Of a stretch of 34,318 nucleotides of DNA, positions 16,249 through 25,390 are shown piece after piece. Made by a program: the position numbers and the translations under genes. Within the stretch, counting starts at the first letter, position 1, and each line of letters begins with the position of its first letter. The DNA lies in NCBI GenBank assembly GCA_903861195.1, contig CAIOTJ010000061.1, positions 1 through 34,318 on the forward strand. Reading direction: 5' to 3'. The notes under the pieces are model-generated. The model had not been told where the DNA came from. It saw nothing but the letters and a program-made list of their open reading frames with translations, and did no database searches. This DNA is from an uncultured Planctomycetaceae bacterium (GTDB lineage Bacteria > Planctomycetota > Planctomycetia > Planctomycetales > Planctomycetaceae).

Positions 16249-18582
16249 ATGTCTGATCCATCGCGTTCGTCGTCGGCTGTGAATTCGTCCGTCTCTTCAG
16301 GGAATCCTTCCGGGCGCCCCGCGGCAGTTCCGCCTCCCACCCCGCAAGACAACGCCGCCCACGCCGTCAAGGCCCACTCGCACGGCCACGGCAGCCTGAT
16401 GACCCGCATGCGGGAAGCGGCCGGGACGGTTTACGGGGATATCGGCACCTCGGTGCTCTATACGGTGATGGAAATCACCCGCGAGACCATTCATCTCAAG
16501 TACCACAATCTGCCCGCCGAAGAAGTCGATGCCCTGGTGGCCCAGGGGGGGGCCGATCTGGTCTCGCGAGGCGAAGCCCTGGGAAGCCTGAGCCTGGTGT
16601 TCTGGGCCTTGATCTTCCTGACGGTCAAATACGACCTGCTGATCATGAAGGCCGACAACCGGGGTGAAGGGGGAACCTTCGCCTTGTGGGGCCTGCTCAA
16701 GGGCTACACCGGCAAGATTGCCGGAATGACCACGCTGACGTTCCTGGTGGTCAGTGCGGCGGGATTGCTCGCGGCGGACGGGATCATCACACCGCCCATC
16801 TCGATGCTGGGGGCCTATGAGCCGCTGGGGGAGCAGTTGGCCCTGTGGGCCACCCTCATCAGTCTGTTTGTGCTGTTCAAGCCGCAGTGGCGCGGCACCA
16901 GCAAGATTGGCGGGCTGTTTGGCTGGTTCATGCTGCTGATCTGGTTTCCCTGGATCGCCCTCAAGGGACTTCCCTGGATGCTGCGACATCCCGAGGTGTT
17001 CGCCGCGCTGAACCCACAATATGCCCTGGAGTTCCTGTGGAACTTTCCCGGCATTGGGGCGTTTGTGATTTTGGGGGTGGTGGTGCTGGCGATTACCGGG
17101 GGAGAGGCGAAGTATGCCGATATCGGCCACTTCACCGCCCACACCGACACCCCGCTCCGAGATGGGGAGTGTGTGAATCCGCGCGACTCGGGGCGGCGGC
17201 CGGTGATGTTCACCTGGCTCTACATCGTGCTCCCCTGTCTGGTGCTGAATTACGCCGGGCAGGTGAGTTATCTGCTCGAGAAGGGGGTCCCCCCTCGGGC
17301 CAACACGTTCTACGCACTGACACCCCAGACAGGGAACCCGTCGATCGACGGCGTGATCGGGATTGTGGACCTGCTGATCTCCGCGGTGGCGGCGTTTATC
17401 GCCTCACAGGCGCTGATCACCGGGATGTTCTCCATCGTCAAGCAGGCGATTGTGCTGGGTTTCTCGCCCCGGCATGCGGTCCGGTACACCAGTCGCGATA
17501 CCGAGGGGCAGGTCTACATTCCGCTGGTGAACTGGGCGATGTTCTTCGGCTGCGTGGCCGTGACGTTGCTTTTTCGCACTTCGGGGAACCTGGCGGCGGC
17601 TTACGGTATTGCGGTCACAGGTACGATGGGCATCACCACTCTGGCGTTCGGTTACGTCGCCTTCTACCGCTGGAACTGGCCGCTGTGGAAGGTTCTGGCG
17701 GTCTGCACTCCATTGATGCTGGTGGACCTGCTGTTTTTCTTCAGCAATCTGCTGAAATTCACCAGCGGCGGGTATTTCCCGGTGATGGTGGCGGGCGTTC
17801 TGGTGACCATCATGGTCACATGGCAATGGGGTCGACGGCAGTTGGCGAACGCGTTTTACGAGTTTGGGGTCCGCGATGGAAAGAAGCTGGAGTGGCTGGT
17901 TGCACTCCGCGACTTACTGGATGAACTCGAGGTGACCCTGCGCGAAAATCTGCCGTTTGCCCGCTCGCTCATCCAGGGACGGCGGCGCCTGGTTGAAAGC
18001 GACCGGGCCGCGGTCTTTCTCTGCTCGCGTCCGATTCGCAGCCTCGACGACTATGTGCCGGTCAGCTTGCGGATTTTCCTCAAAAAATACGGTGTGCTCC
18101 CTTCGCATGTGACCCTGTTCTACGTGAATCAGGTGTCGATCCCCGAGATTGCCACCTCCGACCGCTACGAGGTGGTCAACATCGGACATGACATTGACTC
18201 GGTCATTGTTACCTACGGCTACATGGAACAGCCCGACATCCGTGGTGCACTGAGGGAATTGCACCGGCAGGGACGAATCAACATCGCCGCCGAACGCTGG
18301 ATCATCGAGGTGGGTGAGGAGGAAATCATCACCCACCGCAAGCTACCGTGGTGGCAAGCGCTGCGGGTCGAGTTCTTCAAGTGGGTGCTGCGGCTGTCGA
18401 CCCCCGCGCACAAGTACTTCGGACTGACGTTCGACGCGGCGGTCTCGAAAGAGATCATTCCGGTGGTCTTCGGCCGCAAGGGGGCCAAGGTCAGCCTTCC
18501 CGAACTGGAGATTGTGGAAGTCGAGGGAGCCTCCTCGGCCAATCTCACGGTTCCCGCGGGTTTGGCGGAGGGAGTGCGCTGA
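16249..18582 (+). CDS. kup: KUP/HAK/KT-type potassium uptake transporter
   Basis: This is a 777-residue inner-membrane K+/H+ symporter, longer than typical bacterial Kup (about 620-660). About 45 polar, His-rich residues precede the first family motif GTVYGDIGTSVLYTVMEI. Further family marks are NRGEGGTFALWGLLKG, KPQWRGTSKIGG, ITGGEAKYADIGHF and NYAGQVSYLLEKGVPP. About a dozen transmembrane helices follow, then a cytoplasmic tail of about 240 residues with VFLCSRP, LPSHVTLFYVNQV and VIVTYGYMEQPDI, as in other Kup proteins. It differs from the consensus at several normally fixed places (TSVLY for TSPLY, ITGGEAKYADIGH for VTGAEALYADMGH), so it belongs to a divergent branch. ATG 16249 is the first start consistent with the family; see the hairpin in front of it. 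A Kup-like transporter is firm, while ion selectivity is inferred. Confidence 0.92.
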   Translation: MSDPSRSSSAVNSSVSSGNPSGRPAAVPPPTPQDNAAHAVKAHSHGHGSLMTRMREAAGTVYGDIGTSVLYTVMEITRETIHLKYHNLPAEEVDALVAQGGADLVSRGEALGSLSLVFWALIFLTVKYDLLIMKADNRGEGGTFALWGLLKGYTGKIAGMTTLTFLVVSAAGLLAADGIITPPISMLGAYEPLGEQLALWATLISLFVLFKPQWRGTSKIGGLFGWFMLLIWFPWIALKGLPWMLRHPEVFAALNPQYALEFLWNFPGIGAFVILGVVVLAITGGEAKYADIGHFTAHTDTPLRDGECVNPRDSGRRPVMFTWLYIVLPCLVLNYAGQVSYLLEKGVPPRANTFYALTPQTGNPSIDGVIGIVDLLISAVAAFIASQALITGMFSIVKQAIVLGFSPRHAVRYTSRDTEGQVYIPLVNWAMFFGCVAVTLLFRTSGNLAAAYGIAVTGTMGITTLAFGYVAFYRWNWPLWKVLAVCTPLMLVDLLFFFSNLLKFTSGGYFPVMVAGVLVTIMVTWQWGRRQLANAFYEFGVRDGKKLEWLVALRDLLDELEVTLRENLPFARSLIQGRRRLVESDRAAVFLCSRPIRSLDDYVPVSLRIFLKKYGVLPSHVTLFYVNQVSIPEIATSDRYEVVNIGHDIDSVIVTYGYMEQPDIRGALRELHRQGRINIAAERWIIEVGEEEIITHRKLPWWQALRVEFFKWVLRLSTPAHKYFGLTFDAAVSKEIIPVVFGRKGAKVSLPELEIVEVEGASSANLTVPAGLAEGVR

Positions 18583-18749
18583 CATTCCCCGCGAAGAGTG
18601 CCTGGCGGCCCCGGCTGACTCAACCGGTCCCGCTGTCGTCTCTTGGCGTTCGGATCAGTCGACGGCGGTAAATCCATCAGGATTCGCTGTCGTGTGGGGA
18701 TTGTCCTCCGTAGAACGCGTTCGAACTGGTCCCGTGCAGGAGCGAACCG

Positions 18750-20333
18750 ATGCTGGTGGGTTACGTAAGCGACGAACGCTATGTCGCCATTCCCGACGTT
18801 TTGTTGGAGTTCGAAAACAGCCAAGGCTCGTGGGAGACCCGTTCGCGGGCTTCGGGCTCGGTCTATCTCGATCTCCCGCCGGGTGAATACCGGGTGACAC
18901 TCAACAAGCCCGGGTACGGCGGCAAACGGGTGAACATGACGGTCTCTCCCGGCAGCCCCTACCAGTTCCGACTGCTGTCCGACTGTCTGCTGGGTTATCC
19001 TTGGCCGAAGTGGGTCCGCGAGGGGGAACAGTCTGAATTCCGTGTTCACTCCCCCGAGGCCTACGAACTCGAGCTGTACCGTTGCGGTCTCGAAAAGCAG
19101 CTCATCCGCAAGCTCGGCTGGTATGACGAACATGGCCCCCGGGCCACCGTCCAGATCACCCCCGATGGAGACTACACCCGAACTGGGGTCGAGTGGAACA
19201 AGTTCGGCTACGCCAACCCGGCTCTCAAACAGTACGTCACCGCCCCCGCCCCCTCGGGGCTGTATTACTTCCAGGCCCGCACGAAGTCGGGGCACTACTT
19301 TTCCTTCCCCTGGATTGTCGCCCCGGCCAAGCCCCGTCATAACCTCGCGGTCCTGGCGTCGAACATCACCTGGAACGCCTACAACGCCTTCGGCGGACGC
19401 AGCAACTACATCAACGCCGACAAGCTGCCGCCGGTGCCCTGTGTCAACTCGCGGCAGGAACTGAACCGCTACACCGATCCCAACTACAAGAACTACGGCG
19501 TCTGGGATTATGCCCCGCTGTCGTTCGAACGGCCCGAGGCGATCAACCTCATCCCCGAAGATGAGACGATCGACAAGCCAATCGAGGGGCGGGCGGCCTG
19601 TCATCTCGCTCCGGCGGAGTGGCGACTGTTGGGTTGGCTCGAACGGGAAGGGTTCGCGTACGACTACTATGCCGAGACGCAACTGCACGACGGCACCCTG
19701 CCCCTCGACGACTACGACGCCCTGATGATCAGCACCCATCCCGAGTACTGGTCACAAGAGATGTACTTTGGCGTGAAACGTTGGGTGCACGAGCGTGGTG
19801 GGAAGCTGATTTACCTGGGAGGAAACGGCCTGAACTGCGAGGTACGGTTCACCGACCAGACCACCATGGTGGTGATGAACGGAGATGAGGGGGACCGGAT
19901 CGCCAAAGGAGTGGCCGAGAGCCGGTTCGCCGTCTATCACGAGTCGGAGGCCAACCTCTTGGGGGTGGTCTTTACCTACGACGGTATCATGACGAGCGCT
20001 CCCTTCCAGGTGACCGATGCCTCGCACTGGGCCTACCAGGGAACAGGGATGAAGAATGGCGATCTGTTCGGTCACGCCAGTCTGCATCGTCGCGTCCCCG
20101 GAGGCGCCTCGGGGCATGAGACCGACAAGGTCTCGCCTCATTCCCCCAAGAACGTGCGGATCCTGGCACATGGTCAGAATCCCGAGAATGGGGGGGCCGA
20201 CATCGTGACGTATGACACCCCCAGTGGGGGCGAGGTGTTTTCGGTCGGCTCGATCACCTGGCCCAGTTCGATCCTGGTTGATCCGATCGTTTCGCAGTTG
20301 ACCCGCAACGTTCTCGAGCGTTTTCTGAAGTAG
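18750..20333 (+). CDS. N,N-dimethylformamidase large-subunit-like protein
   Basis: This is a 527-residue protein without a signal peptide. The N-terminal 80 residues form a small beta-sandwich (FENSQGSWETRSRASGSVYL, then DLPPGEYRVTLNKPGYGG) like carboxypeptidase-regulatory/PEGA domains. The rest resembles the C-terminal domain of the large subunit of N,N-dimethylformamidase, an iron amidohydrolase. LAVLASNITWNAYNAFGGRS, GFAYDYYAETQLHDG, MISTHPEYWSQEMY and LIYLGGNGLNCEVRF are visible. H330-P-E332 matches the His-x-Glu pair that binds iron in the known enzyme, and a tyrosine completes that site. The known enzyme also needs a small subunit, which I do not see nearby. AGGAG (18738-18742) lies seven bases before ATG 18750. 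The PVC-type haem gene starts 59 bases downstream, so an operon is likely. The true substrate is unknown. Confidence 0.85.
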   Translation: MLVGYVSDERYVAIPDVLLEFENSQGSWETRSRASGSVYLDLPPGEYRVTLNKPGYGGKRVNMTVSPGSPYQFRLLSDCLLGYPWPKWVREGEQSEFRVHSPEAYELELYRCGLEKQLIRKLGWYDEHGPRATVQITPDGDYTRTGVEWNKFGYANPALKQYVTAPAPSGLYYFQARTKSGHYFSFPWIVAPAKPRHNLAVLASNITWNAYNAFGGRSNYINADKLPPVPCVNSRQELNRYTDPNYKNYGVWDYAPLSFERPEAINLIPEDETIDKPIEGRAACHLAPAEWRLLGWLEREGFAYDYYAETQLHDGTLPLDDYDALMISTHPEYWSQEMYFGVKRWVHERGGKLIYLGGNGLNCEVRFTDQTTMVVMNGDEGDRIAKGVAESRFAVYHESEANLLGVVFTYDGIMTSAPFQVTDASHWAYQGTGMKNGDLFGHASLHRRVPGGASGHETDKVSPHSPKNVRILAHGQNPENGGADIVTYDTPSGGEVFSVGSITWPSSILVDPIVSQLTRNVLERFLK

Positions 20334-20392
20334 ATCGCCCCCAGTCTGGGCGACGGTGCGGACGGTGTCTTTCCTTTGCAGAGGATGACGTC

Positions 20393-23300
20393 ATGGATAC
20401 TGGGGCAGTTCGGCGGCCGACTCGCGTCCAGGACTGGGCTGCCGTGTTGGGCTGTGTCCTTTGTGTCGCTGGAATTCTGTCTCCAGACGCGGTAGCCGTC
20501 GGGCAAGACCGCCTCGAGTTCCCCCGGTTTTCCCCCACGCCGCCGTCCGAGGCCCGCAGCACCTTTGAGACCCAGCCCGGATTCGAGATCGAGCTGGTGG
20601 CGAGTGAGCCGCTGGTCGGCTCGCCCGTGGCGATCGAGTACGACGAGTGGGGGCGGGGGTGGGTGCTGGAAATGCACGACTATCCCTTCACCGATCCGGC
20701 AACCGACAAACCGTTCGCCGACAAATCGGCGGACGCCCCTCTGGGACGCATTCGGGTCCTGACCGACCGCGATGGCGACGGCCGGTTCGACGAGGCGCAG
20801 ACCTTCGTCGAAGGGATCTCGTGGCCGACGGGGCTCGCGTTCTGGCGCGGTGGAGTGTTCGTCGCCGCGACCCCCGACCTGTGGTATTTCCAGGACACCA
20901 ATGGCGACGGGATCGCCGACGTGCGCGAACGACTCTACACCGGCTTCCGCAAGTTCAACATCCAGGCAGTGATGAACAACCTGCGGTGGGGCCTCGATCA
21001 TCAGATCCACGGGGCAGGGGGCAGCAACGGCGGCACGATTCAAGCGGTGGCCGACCCTCTCGCCCCCCCCCTGGCCATGGGAGCCCAGGACTTCGCCCTC
21101 GACCCCCGCACCCGGCAATTTCGGCTGCAGGCGGGGGGCGCCCGGTTCGGACACGCTCTCGACGATTGGGGCAATCGGTTTCTCTGCAACATCCGCAATC
21201 CGGTCATCCATGTGGTCTTGCCTGCCCACGAACTCGCCCGCAATCCCTTTGTCGCGCCCCGCAGCAGCCTGTTCGACTGTGCGGACACAGGGGACACTCT
21301 TCCCGTCTACCGCAGCAGCCCTCCCGAACCATGGCGGGCCTTTCGCGCCACCCGCTGGACCACCGATCCCGAAGGAAAACTCTACCCGCGCAGCGAATTG
21401 GTCCCCGGGGGCTATTTCACCTCGGCCAGTGGCGTCACTGTCTTCCGTGGCGATGCCTGGAATCCGCAGGCCGGAGTTGCGGCCGACGAACTGGGGCAGG
21501 TCTTCGTCGCCGACGTGGCGGGCAACCTCGTGCATCGCCAGCAATTGACCCCGGCAGGGGTCACGTTCACGGCTCAGCGGATCGATGTCGAAACCGAGTT
21601 TGTCCGCTCAACCGACACCTGGTTCCGACCGGTGAATTTCACCAACGCTCCCGACGGAACGCTGCACATTGTCGACATGTACCGCGAGACCATCGAGCAC
21701 CCCTGGTCCATTCCCGACGACATCAAAGAGGCGCTCGACCTGCGGAGCGGGAACGACCGGGGACGGATCTGGCGAGTGCAGCGGACGGGAACCAACCCCC
21801 GGCCCCCCGCCACACCCCTCGCCCGTCTCGGTACGATCGACCTGATCGACCTGCTGGAACATCCCAATGGCTGGCATCGCGACACGGCCGCCCGCCTGAT
21901 CTTCGAACGGCAGGATCAGACGGCGACCGGACCGCTGCGAAAGCTGGCCGAATCCGGCCTCCAGCCGCGCAGCCGGTTGCTGGCGCTGTGGGGGCTGCAG
22001 GGCCTGGGTGCCCTGACTCCTGCCGACCTCCTCGCGGCGTCCCGCGATGCCGATGGCCATCTTCGCGAACACGCGGTCCGCCTGGCCGAGCCCTGGTTGT
22101 TCCGCGAAGCCGCAGTCCGCGACCGGGTCCTGGCGTTGGCCGAAGATGCCGAACCGCGGGTGCGGATGCAGGTCGCCTTCACTCTGGGAAACAGTGCCGA
22201 ACCGGCGGCCATCGGAGCCCTGGCCTCCATCGCCCGGCACGATGTGGGGGACGAGTTTGTCCGGGCGGCCGTCCTCAGTTCGGTCCTTGACCGCGCTGGG
22301 GGTTTGCTGGAGGCGCTGTTGGGTGATCGAGACTGGGCGGCCAGTCAGCCCGCCCGTCCCTGGCTGCGGCAACTGGCCCGATCGGTGGGAGCCCGCGGAG
22401 ACGAAGAGGAGCTGCGGCAAGCAGAGAGGCTCCTCACGCAGGAACCGCTGACCCCCGAAAACCGCGGTTGGAAGATGGAACTGGTGCAGGGATTGGGGGA
22501 AGGACTGCAACGGACCAAGCGGACGCTGGCGGCCACTTTGCCGGGCACCACGCCACTCGTGACCGCGCTGTTGGCCGACGCCCGACAGTTGGCTGCGTCG
22601 GCGGAGGCGGCAGCGGGGGCCCGCGAGCAGGCGATTCAGTTGTTGACGTTGGGCACCTGGGAGTCGGCCCGCGAGCCGTTGTTGGCGTCGTTGTCCCCCG
22701 CCACCGCGGGAAGCGTGCAATTGGCGGCTGTGCGGGCCCTGGCGGGGTTTGCCGAACCCAACATTCCCGAATTGTTGCTCGCCCGCTGGTCCGGAGCCAC
22801 ACCCGCCCTGCGCGGTGAAATCATCGAGGCCTTGCTGGGTCGCGCCGAACGGATCCCCCGGTTGCTCACCGCCCTCGAGCAGGGAGGAATCGGAGCGGCC
22901 CAGATCCCACCCAGCCGGCGTGGTCAACTGATGCGCCATGCCGACCCCGCGACTCGCGACCGCGCGCGGGCTCTGTTCGCCTCCGACACAGTGTCTCCCC
23001 GCGGCGAAGTCATTGCGAATTATCAGGGTGCGCTGCAGGGAACTCCCAGTCCCGACCGGGGCGCCAAAGTGTTCGAGCGGGAATGTGCCACCTGCCACCG
23101 CGTGGGGGGGAAAGGGGCGACGGTGGGACCCAACCTCGAAACGATCCGCCACCACACCCCACAGCAGGTGTTGGCGAACATTCTGGATCCAAACCGCGAG
23201 GTGACTCCCGCCTACCTCGAATACTCGGTCTTGCTTCAGGATGGGCGGGTGGCGAACGGATTGATCGCCACCGAAACCCCCACCAGCCTCACGCTGAAGC

Positions 23301-23464
23301 GTCCCAACGATGTGCAGGAGACCATCCTCCGCGAGGCGATCGCCGAGTTGAACTCGACCGGGGTCTCACTGATGCCCGAGGGGCTGGAGAAGAAGATCAC
23401 CCCCGAAGAGATGCGGGACCTGTTGGGCTGGCTGCTGACCCCCGCACCGGCGGTGCGGCGGTAA
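20393..23464 (+). CDS. PVC-type membrane-bound dehydrogenase with HEAT repeats and haem-binding CxxCH domain (second copy)
   Basis: This is a 1023-residue exported protein. A signal peptide lies at about 15-38 (AAVLGCVLCVAGILSPDAVA). The propeller domain (about 50-460) begins FETQPGFEIELVASEPLVGS and includes DRDGDGRFDEAQTF and DTNGDGIADVRE, the TIGR02604 pattern. HEAT-like helical repeats fill about 470-870. The C-terminal haem domain (TIGR02603-like) has C898-x2-C901-H902 in ECATCHRVGGKG, then GPNLETIRHH, DPNREVTPAYLEY and a likely distal methionine in SLMPEGLE. It is probably a periplasmic electron-donating dehydrogenase. It differs from the copy at 11058 by having a fuller propeller and a shorter HEAT region, so the two are paralogues rather than a recent duplication. 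GAGG (20381-20384) lies eight bases before ATG 20393. It is probably co-transcribed with the DMFase-like gene. Confidence 0.9.
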   Translation: MDTGAVRRPTRVQDWAAVLGCVLCVAGILSPDAVAVGQDRLEFPRFSPTPPSEARSTFETQPGFEIELVASEPLVGSPVAIEYDEWGRGWVLEMHDYPFTDPATDKPFADKSADAPLGRIRVLTDRDGDGRFDEAQTFVEGISWPTGLAFWRGGVFVAATPDLWYFQDTNGDGIADVRERLYTGFRKFNIQAVMNNLRWGLDHQIHGAGGSNGGTIQAVADPLAPPLAMGAQDFALDPRTRQFRLQAGGARFGHALDDWGNRFLCNIRNPVIHVVLPAHELARNPFVAPRSSLFDCADTGDTLPVYRSSPPEPWRAFRATRWTTDPEGKLYPRSELVPGGYFTSASGVTVFRGDAWNPQAGVAADELGQVFVADVAGNLVHRQQLTPAGVTFTAQRIDVETEFVRSTDTWFRPVNFTNAPDGTLHIVDMYRETIEHPWSIPDDIKEALDLRSGNDRGRIWRVQRTGTNPRPPATPLARLGTIDLIDLLEHPNGWHRDTAARLIFERQDQTATGPLRKLAESGLQPRSRLLALWGLQGLGALTPADLLAASRDADGHLREHAVRLAEPWLFREAAVRDRVLALAEDAEPRVRMQVAFTLGNSAEPAAIGALASIARHDVGDEFVRAAVLSSVLDRAGGLLEALLGDRDWAASQPARPWLRQLARSVGARGDEEELRQAERLLTQEPLTPENRGWKMELVQGLGEGLQRTKRTLAATLPGTTPLVTALLADARQLAASAEAAAGAREQAIQLLTLGTWESAREPLLASLSPATAGSVQLAAVRALAGFAEPNIPELLLARWSGATPALRGEIIEALLGRAERIPRLLTALEQGGIGAAQIPPSRRGQLMRHADPATRDRARALFASDTVSPRGEVIANYQGALQGTPSPDRGAKVFERECATCHRVGGKGATVGPNLETIRHHTPQQVLANILDPNREVTPAYLEYSVLLQDGRVANGLIATETPTSLTLKRPNDVQETILREAIAELNSTGVSLMPEGLEKKITPEEMRDLLGWLLTPAPAVRR

Positions 23465-23779
23465 CCCCCGGGCGTTCCGGGGCCGGCACTGTCTCGGGTC
23501 AGGCGGAATCACGAAATCTGCCACACACTCCTGGGAATGGAATGGGTTCATCTGTTCATTTTTGGGGTAAAAGAGGCAGTTTTTCAGATGGTCGGTTCAA
23601 TCGAGAGGGGCTGGGAAATCGGCTGGCAATCCGGGCTACCCAGAATTCTCCAGAATGACTAATGTTCGGTCGCTCGACCCCGCAGAGACTTCGCCGGGGG
23701 AGAGTCTGCCAGGCCGGGTTTTGGAAGACCGTGCCCGGGTAGCCGTCAGAGATTGACTTCGTCGCCAAGGGACTGGCCC
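23465..23779. other. Intergenic region before the Lol-type operon
   Basis: This is 315 bases without a credible gene. Just after the stop of the PVC-type gene, CCCCGG (23466-23471) can pair with CCGGGG (23477-23482), but no T-run follows, so termination here would be weak. An AT-rich stretch (about 23545-23600, with GTAAAA) stands out from the GC-rich surroundings and is the most likely promoter area, but I cannot place -35/-10 elements. Confidence 0.5.
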
Positions 23780-25309
23780 ATGTACAAGCTGCTGCTGTGT
23801 ACCCGCTATCTGCGGACGCGCTTCATCGCTCTCGCCAGCATCATCAGTGTGATGCTGGGGGTGGCCACGATGATCGTGGTCAACAGTGTGATGGCTGGGT
23901 TCAGCACCGAAATGCGTTTTCGCCTGCATGGGCTGCTGTCCGACGTGTTGGTCGAGACCTTCAGCCTGGATGGCGAATGGGATCCCAACCGCCATATGCA
24001 GTTGATCCAGGAAGCCGCGGGGGAAGACATCGCCGCAATGTCTCCCACCGTCGAGGTCTTCGGGCTGATCAGCTTCAAATACGGCGGCAATTGGATCACC
24101 CAGAATGTCTCGATTGTGGGCATCGACCCGGTGTCGAAGTCGAAGGTCGGGGCCCTGTCCGAACACCTCGAAAACTACAAGCCCCTCAAGGACGACAATG
24201 GAGTTGAGGTGCGGGGGCCGCTGTACACGGGAAATGAACCTCCGGGCTGGGATCTGCACCCCACCTACATGGAGGAACGCCGGGACCGCATTAGCCGGGC
24301 CCGCGTTTTCGAGCCCGAGGAGGAAGAGGAACCGGCGACCGGCCTGACCGCCGCCGAGGGGGCCACTGAAACCGACGACGCTGTCCGCGATTTCGTGGCG
24401 GGCAACACCGAAGAAGAACCGCAGGATCCCGCCGCCCCCCACCGGGCCCGGGTCTACATTGGCTACCAGTTGGTCTCGGTCCCGTACGTCGACAAAGAGA
24501 CGGGCAAGACCCGCCAGTTGACCATGGCTCAGCCGGGGGACGACATCAAGATCAGCACGGTGACCGCCGGCCGTCCGCCGCAGCCCTGCCACTTCTACGC
24601 GACCATTGTCGACACCTTCAAGAGCGGGATGAGCGAGTACGACTCGCACCTGGTCTTCTGCAACATTGAAGAACTGCAGCGGATGCGGGGGATGATCGAT
24701 CCCGAATCAGGCGAAAAGGCCTTCACCCGCATCCAGATCCGGTTGAAGGAGGGGGTCGATCCCGACCGGGTGGTCGAGCGGCTCAAGGCGGCCCTTCCCG
24801 CCGGGAAGTTCCACGTCAGCACCTGGGAAAAGAAGCAGGGTCCGCTGCTGGCTGCCGTCGAAGTCGAGTCGATGATTCTCAACGTGCTGTTGTTCCTCAT
24901 CATCGCCGTGGCGGGGTTTGGCATCCTCGCGATCTTCTACATGATCGTGGTCGAGAAGACCCGCGACATCGGCATTCTCAAGTCGCTGGGAGCCAGTTCG
25001 CGCGGAGTCATGACCATCTTCCTGTCGTACGGTGTCTCCCTGGGGGTGGTGGGGGCCGGCGTCGGGGTGGTCGTGGGACTGCTCTTCGTACGCTACATCA
25101 ATGAAATCGAGCGGACCCTCACCTGGGTGACCGGGCGGAAGGTGTTCGACGAGACGATTTACTACTTCCCGTCGATCCCCACGAAGATCCATCCGCTGAT
25201 GGTCTTCTGGGTGGCGGTGGGAGCGGTGACGATTGCCGTGCTGGCCAGCGTGCTGCCGGCCCGGCGGGCGGCGGGGCTGCACCCGGTGCGGGCCCTGCGG
25301 TCCGAATAG
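23780..25309 (+). CDS. LolC/E-type (FtsX family) ABC transporter permease
   Basis: This is a 509-residue inner-membrane protein with the layout of LolC/LolE/MacB permeases. It has one N-terminal helix (about 16-40, FIALASIISVMLGVATMIVV), a large periplasmic domain (about 41-364), and three C-terminal helices, the first of which begins ILNVLLFLIIAVAGFGILAI. The FtsX coupling segment VEKTRDIGILKSLGAS and the C-terminal end LPARRAAGLHPVRALR are typical of the family. In Gram-negatives such permeases hand lipoproteins to LolA. An odd feature is a very acidic, probably disordered insert (about 178-216, with EPEEEEEP and NTEEEP) inside the periplasmic domain. ATG 23780 has AAGGGA seven bases upstream. 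The ATPase gene follows after 81 bases. One permease would have to work as a homodimer. Confidence 0.88.
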   Translation: MYKLLLCTRYLRTRFIALASIISVMLGVATMIVVNSVMAGFSTEMRFRLHGLLSDVLVETFSLDGEWDPNRHMQLIQEAAGEDIAAMSPTVEVFGLISFKYGGNWITQNVSIVGIDPVSKSKVGALSEHLENYKPLKDDNGVEVRGPLYTGNEPPGWDLHPTYMEERRDRISRARVFEPEEEEEPATGLTAAEGATETDDAVRDFVAGNTEEEPQDPAAPHRARVYIGYQLVSVPYVDKETGKTRQLTMAQPGDDIKISTVTAGRPPQPCHFYATIVDTFKSGMSEYDSHLVFCNIEELQRMRGMIDPESGEKAFTRIQIRLKEGVDPDRVVERLKAALPAGKFHVSTWEKKQGPLLAAVEVESMILNVLLFLIIAVAGFGILAIFYMIVVEKTRDIGILKSLGASSRGVMTIFLSYGVSLGVVGAGVGVVVGLLFVRYINEIERTLTWVTGRKVFDETIYYFPSIPTKIHPLMVFWVAVGAVTIAVLASVLPARRAAGLHPVRALRSE

Positions 25310-25390
25310 GCCGCGGTGACCCAGACCGAACCAGGCCCACACCGTCGGCCGAGAGATCTCTGCCCAGAGCAAGCGCGAGGACGAACCGAC

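Noticed and set aside
20335-20353. Hairpin TCGCCC/GGGCGA between the DMFase-like and PVC-type genes
   Set aside because: It has a six-base stem without a T-run, and the two genes are close and probably co-transcribed.
20386-20393. Palindrome TGACGTCA at the start of the second PVC-type gene
   Set aside because: It is a single eight-base palindrome overlapping the start codon with no second copy nearby, so it is likely chance.
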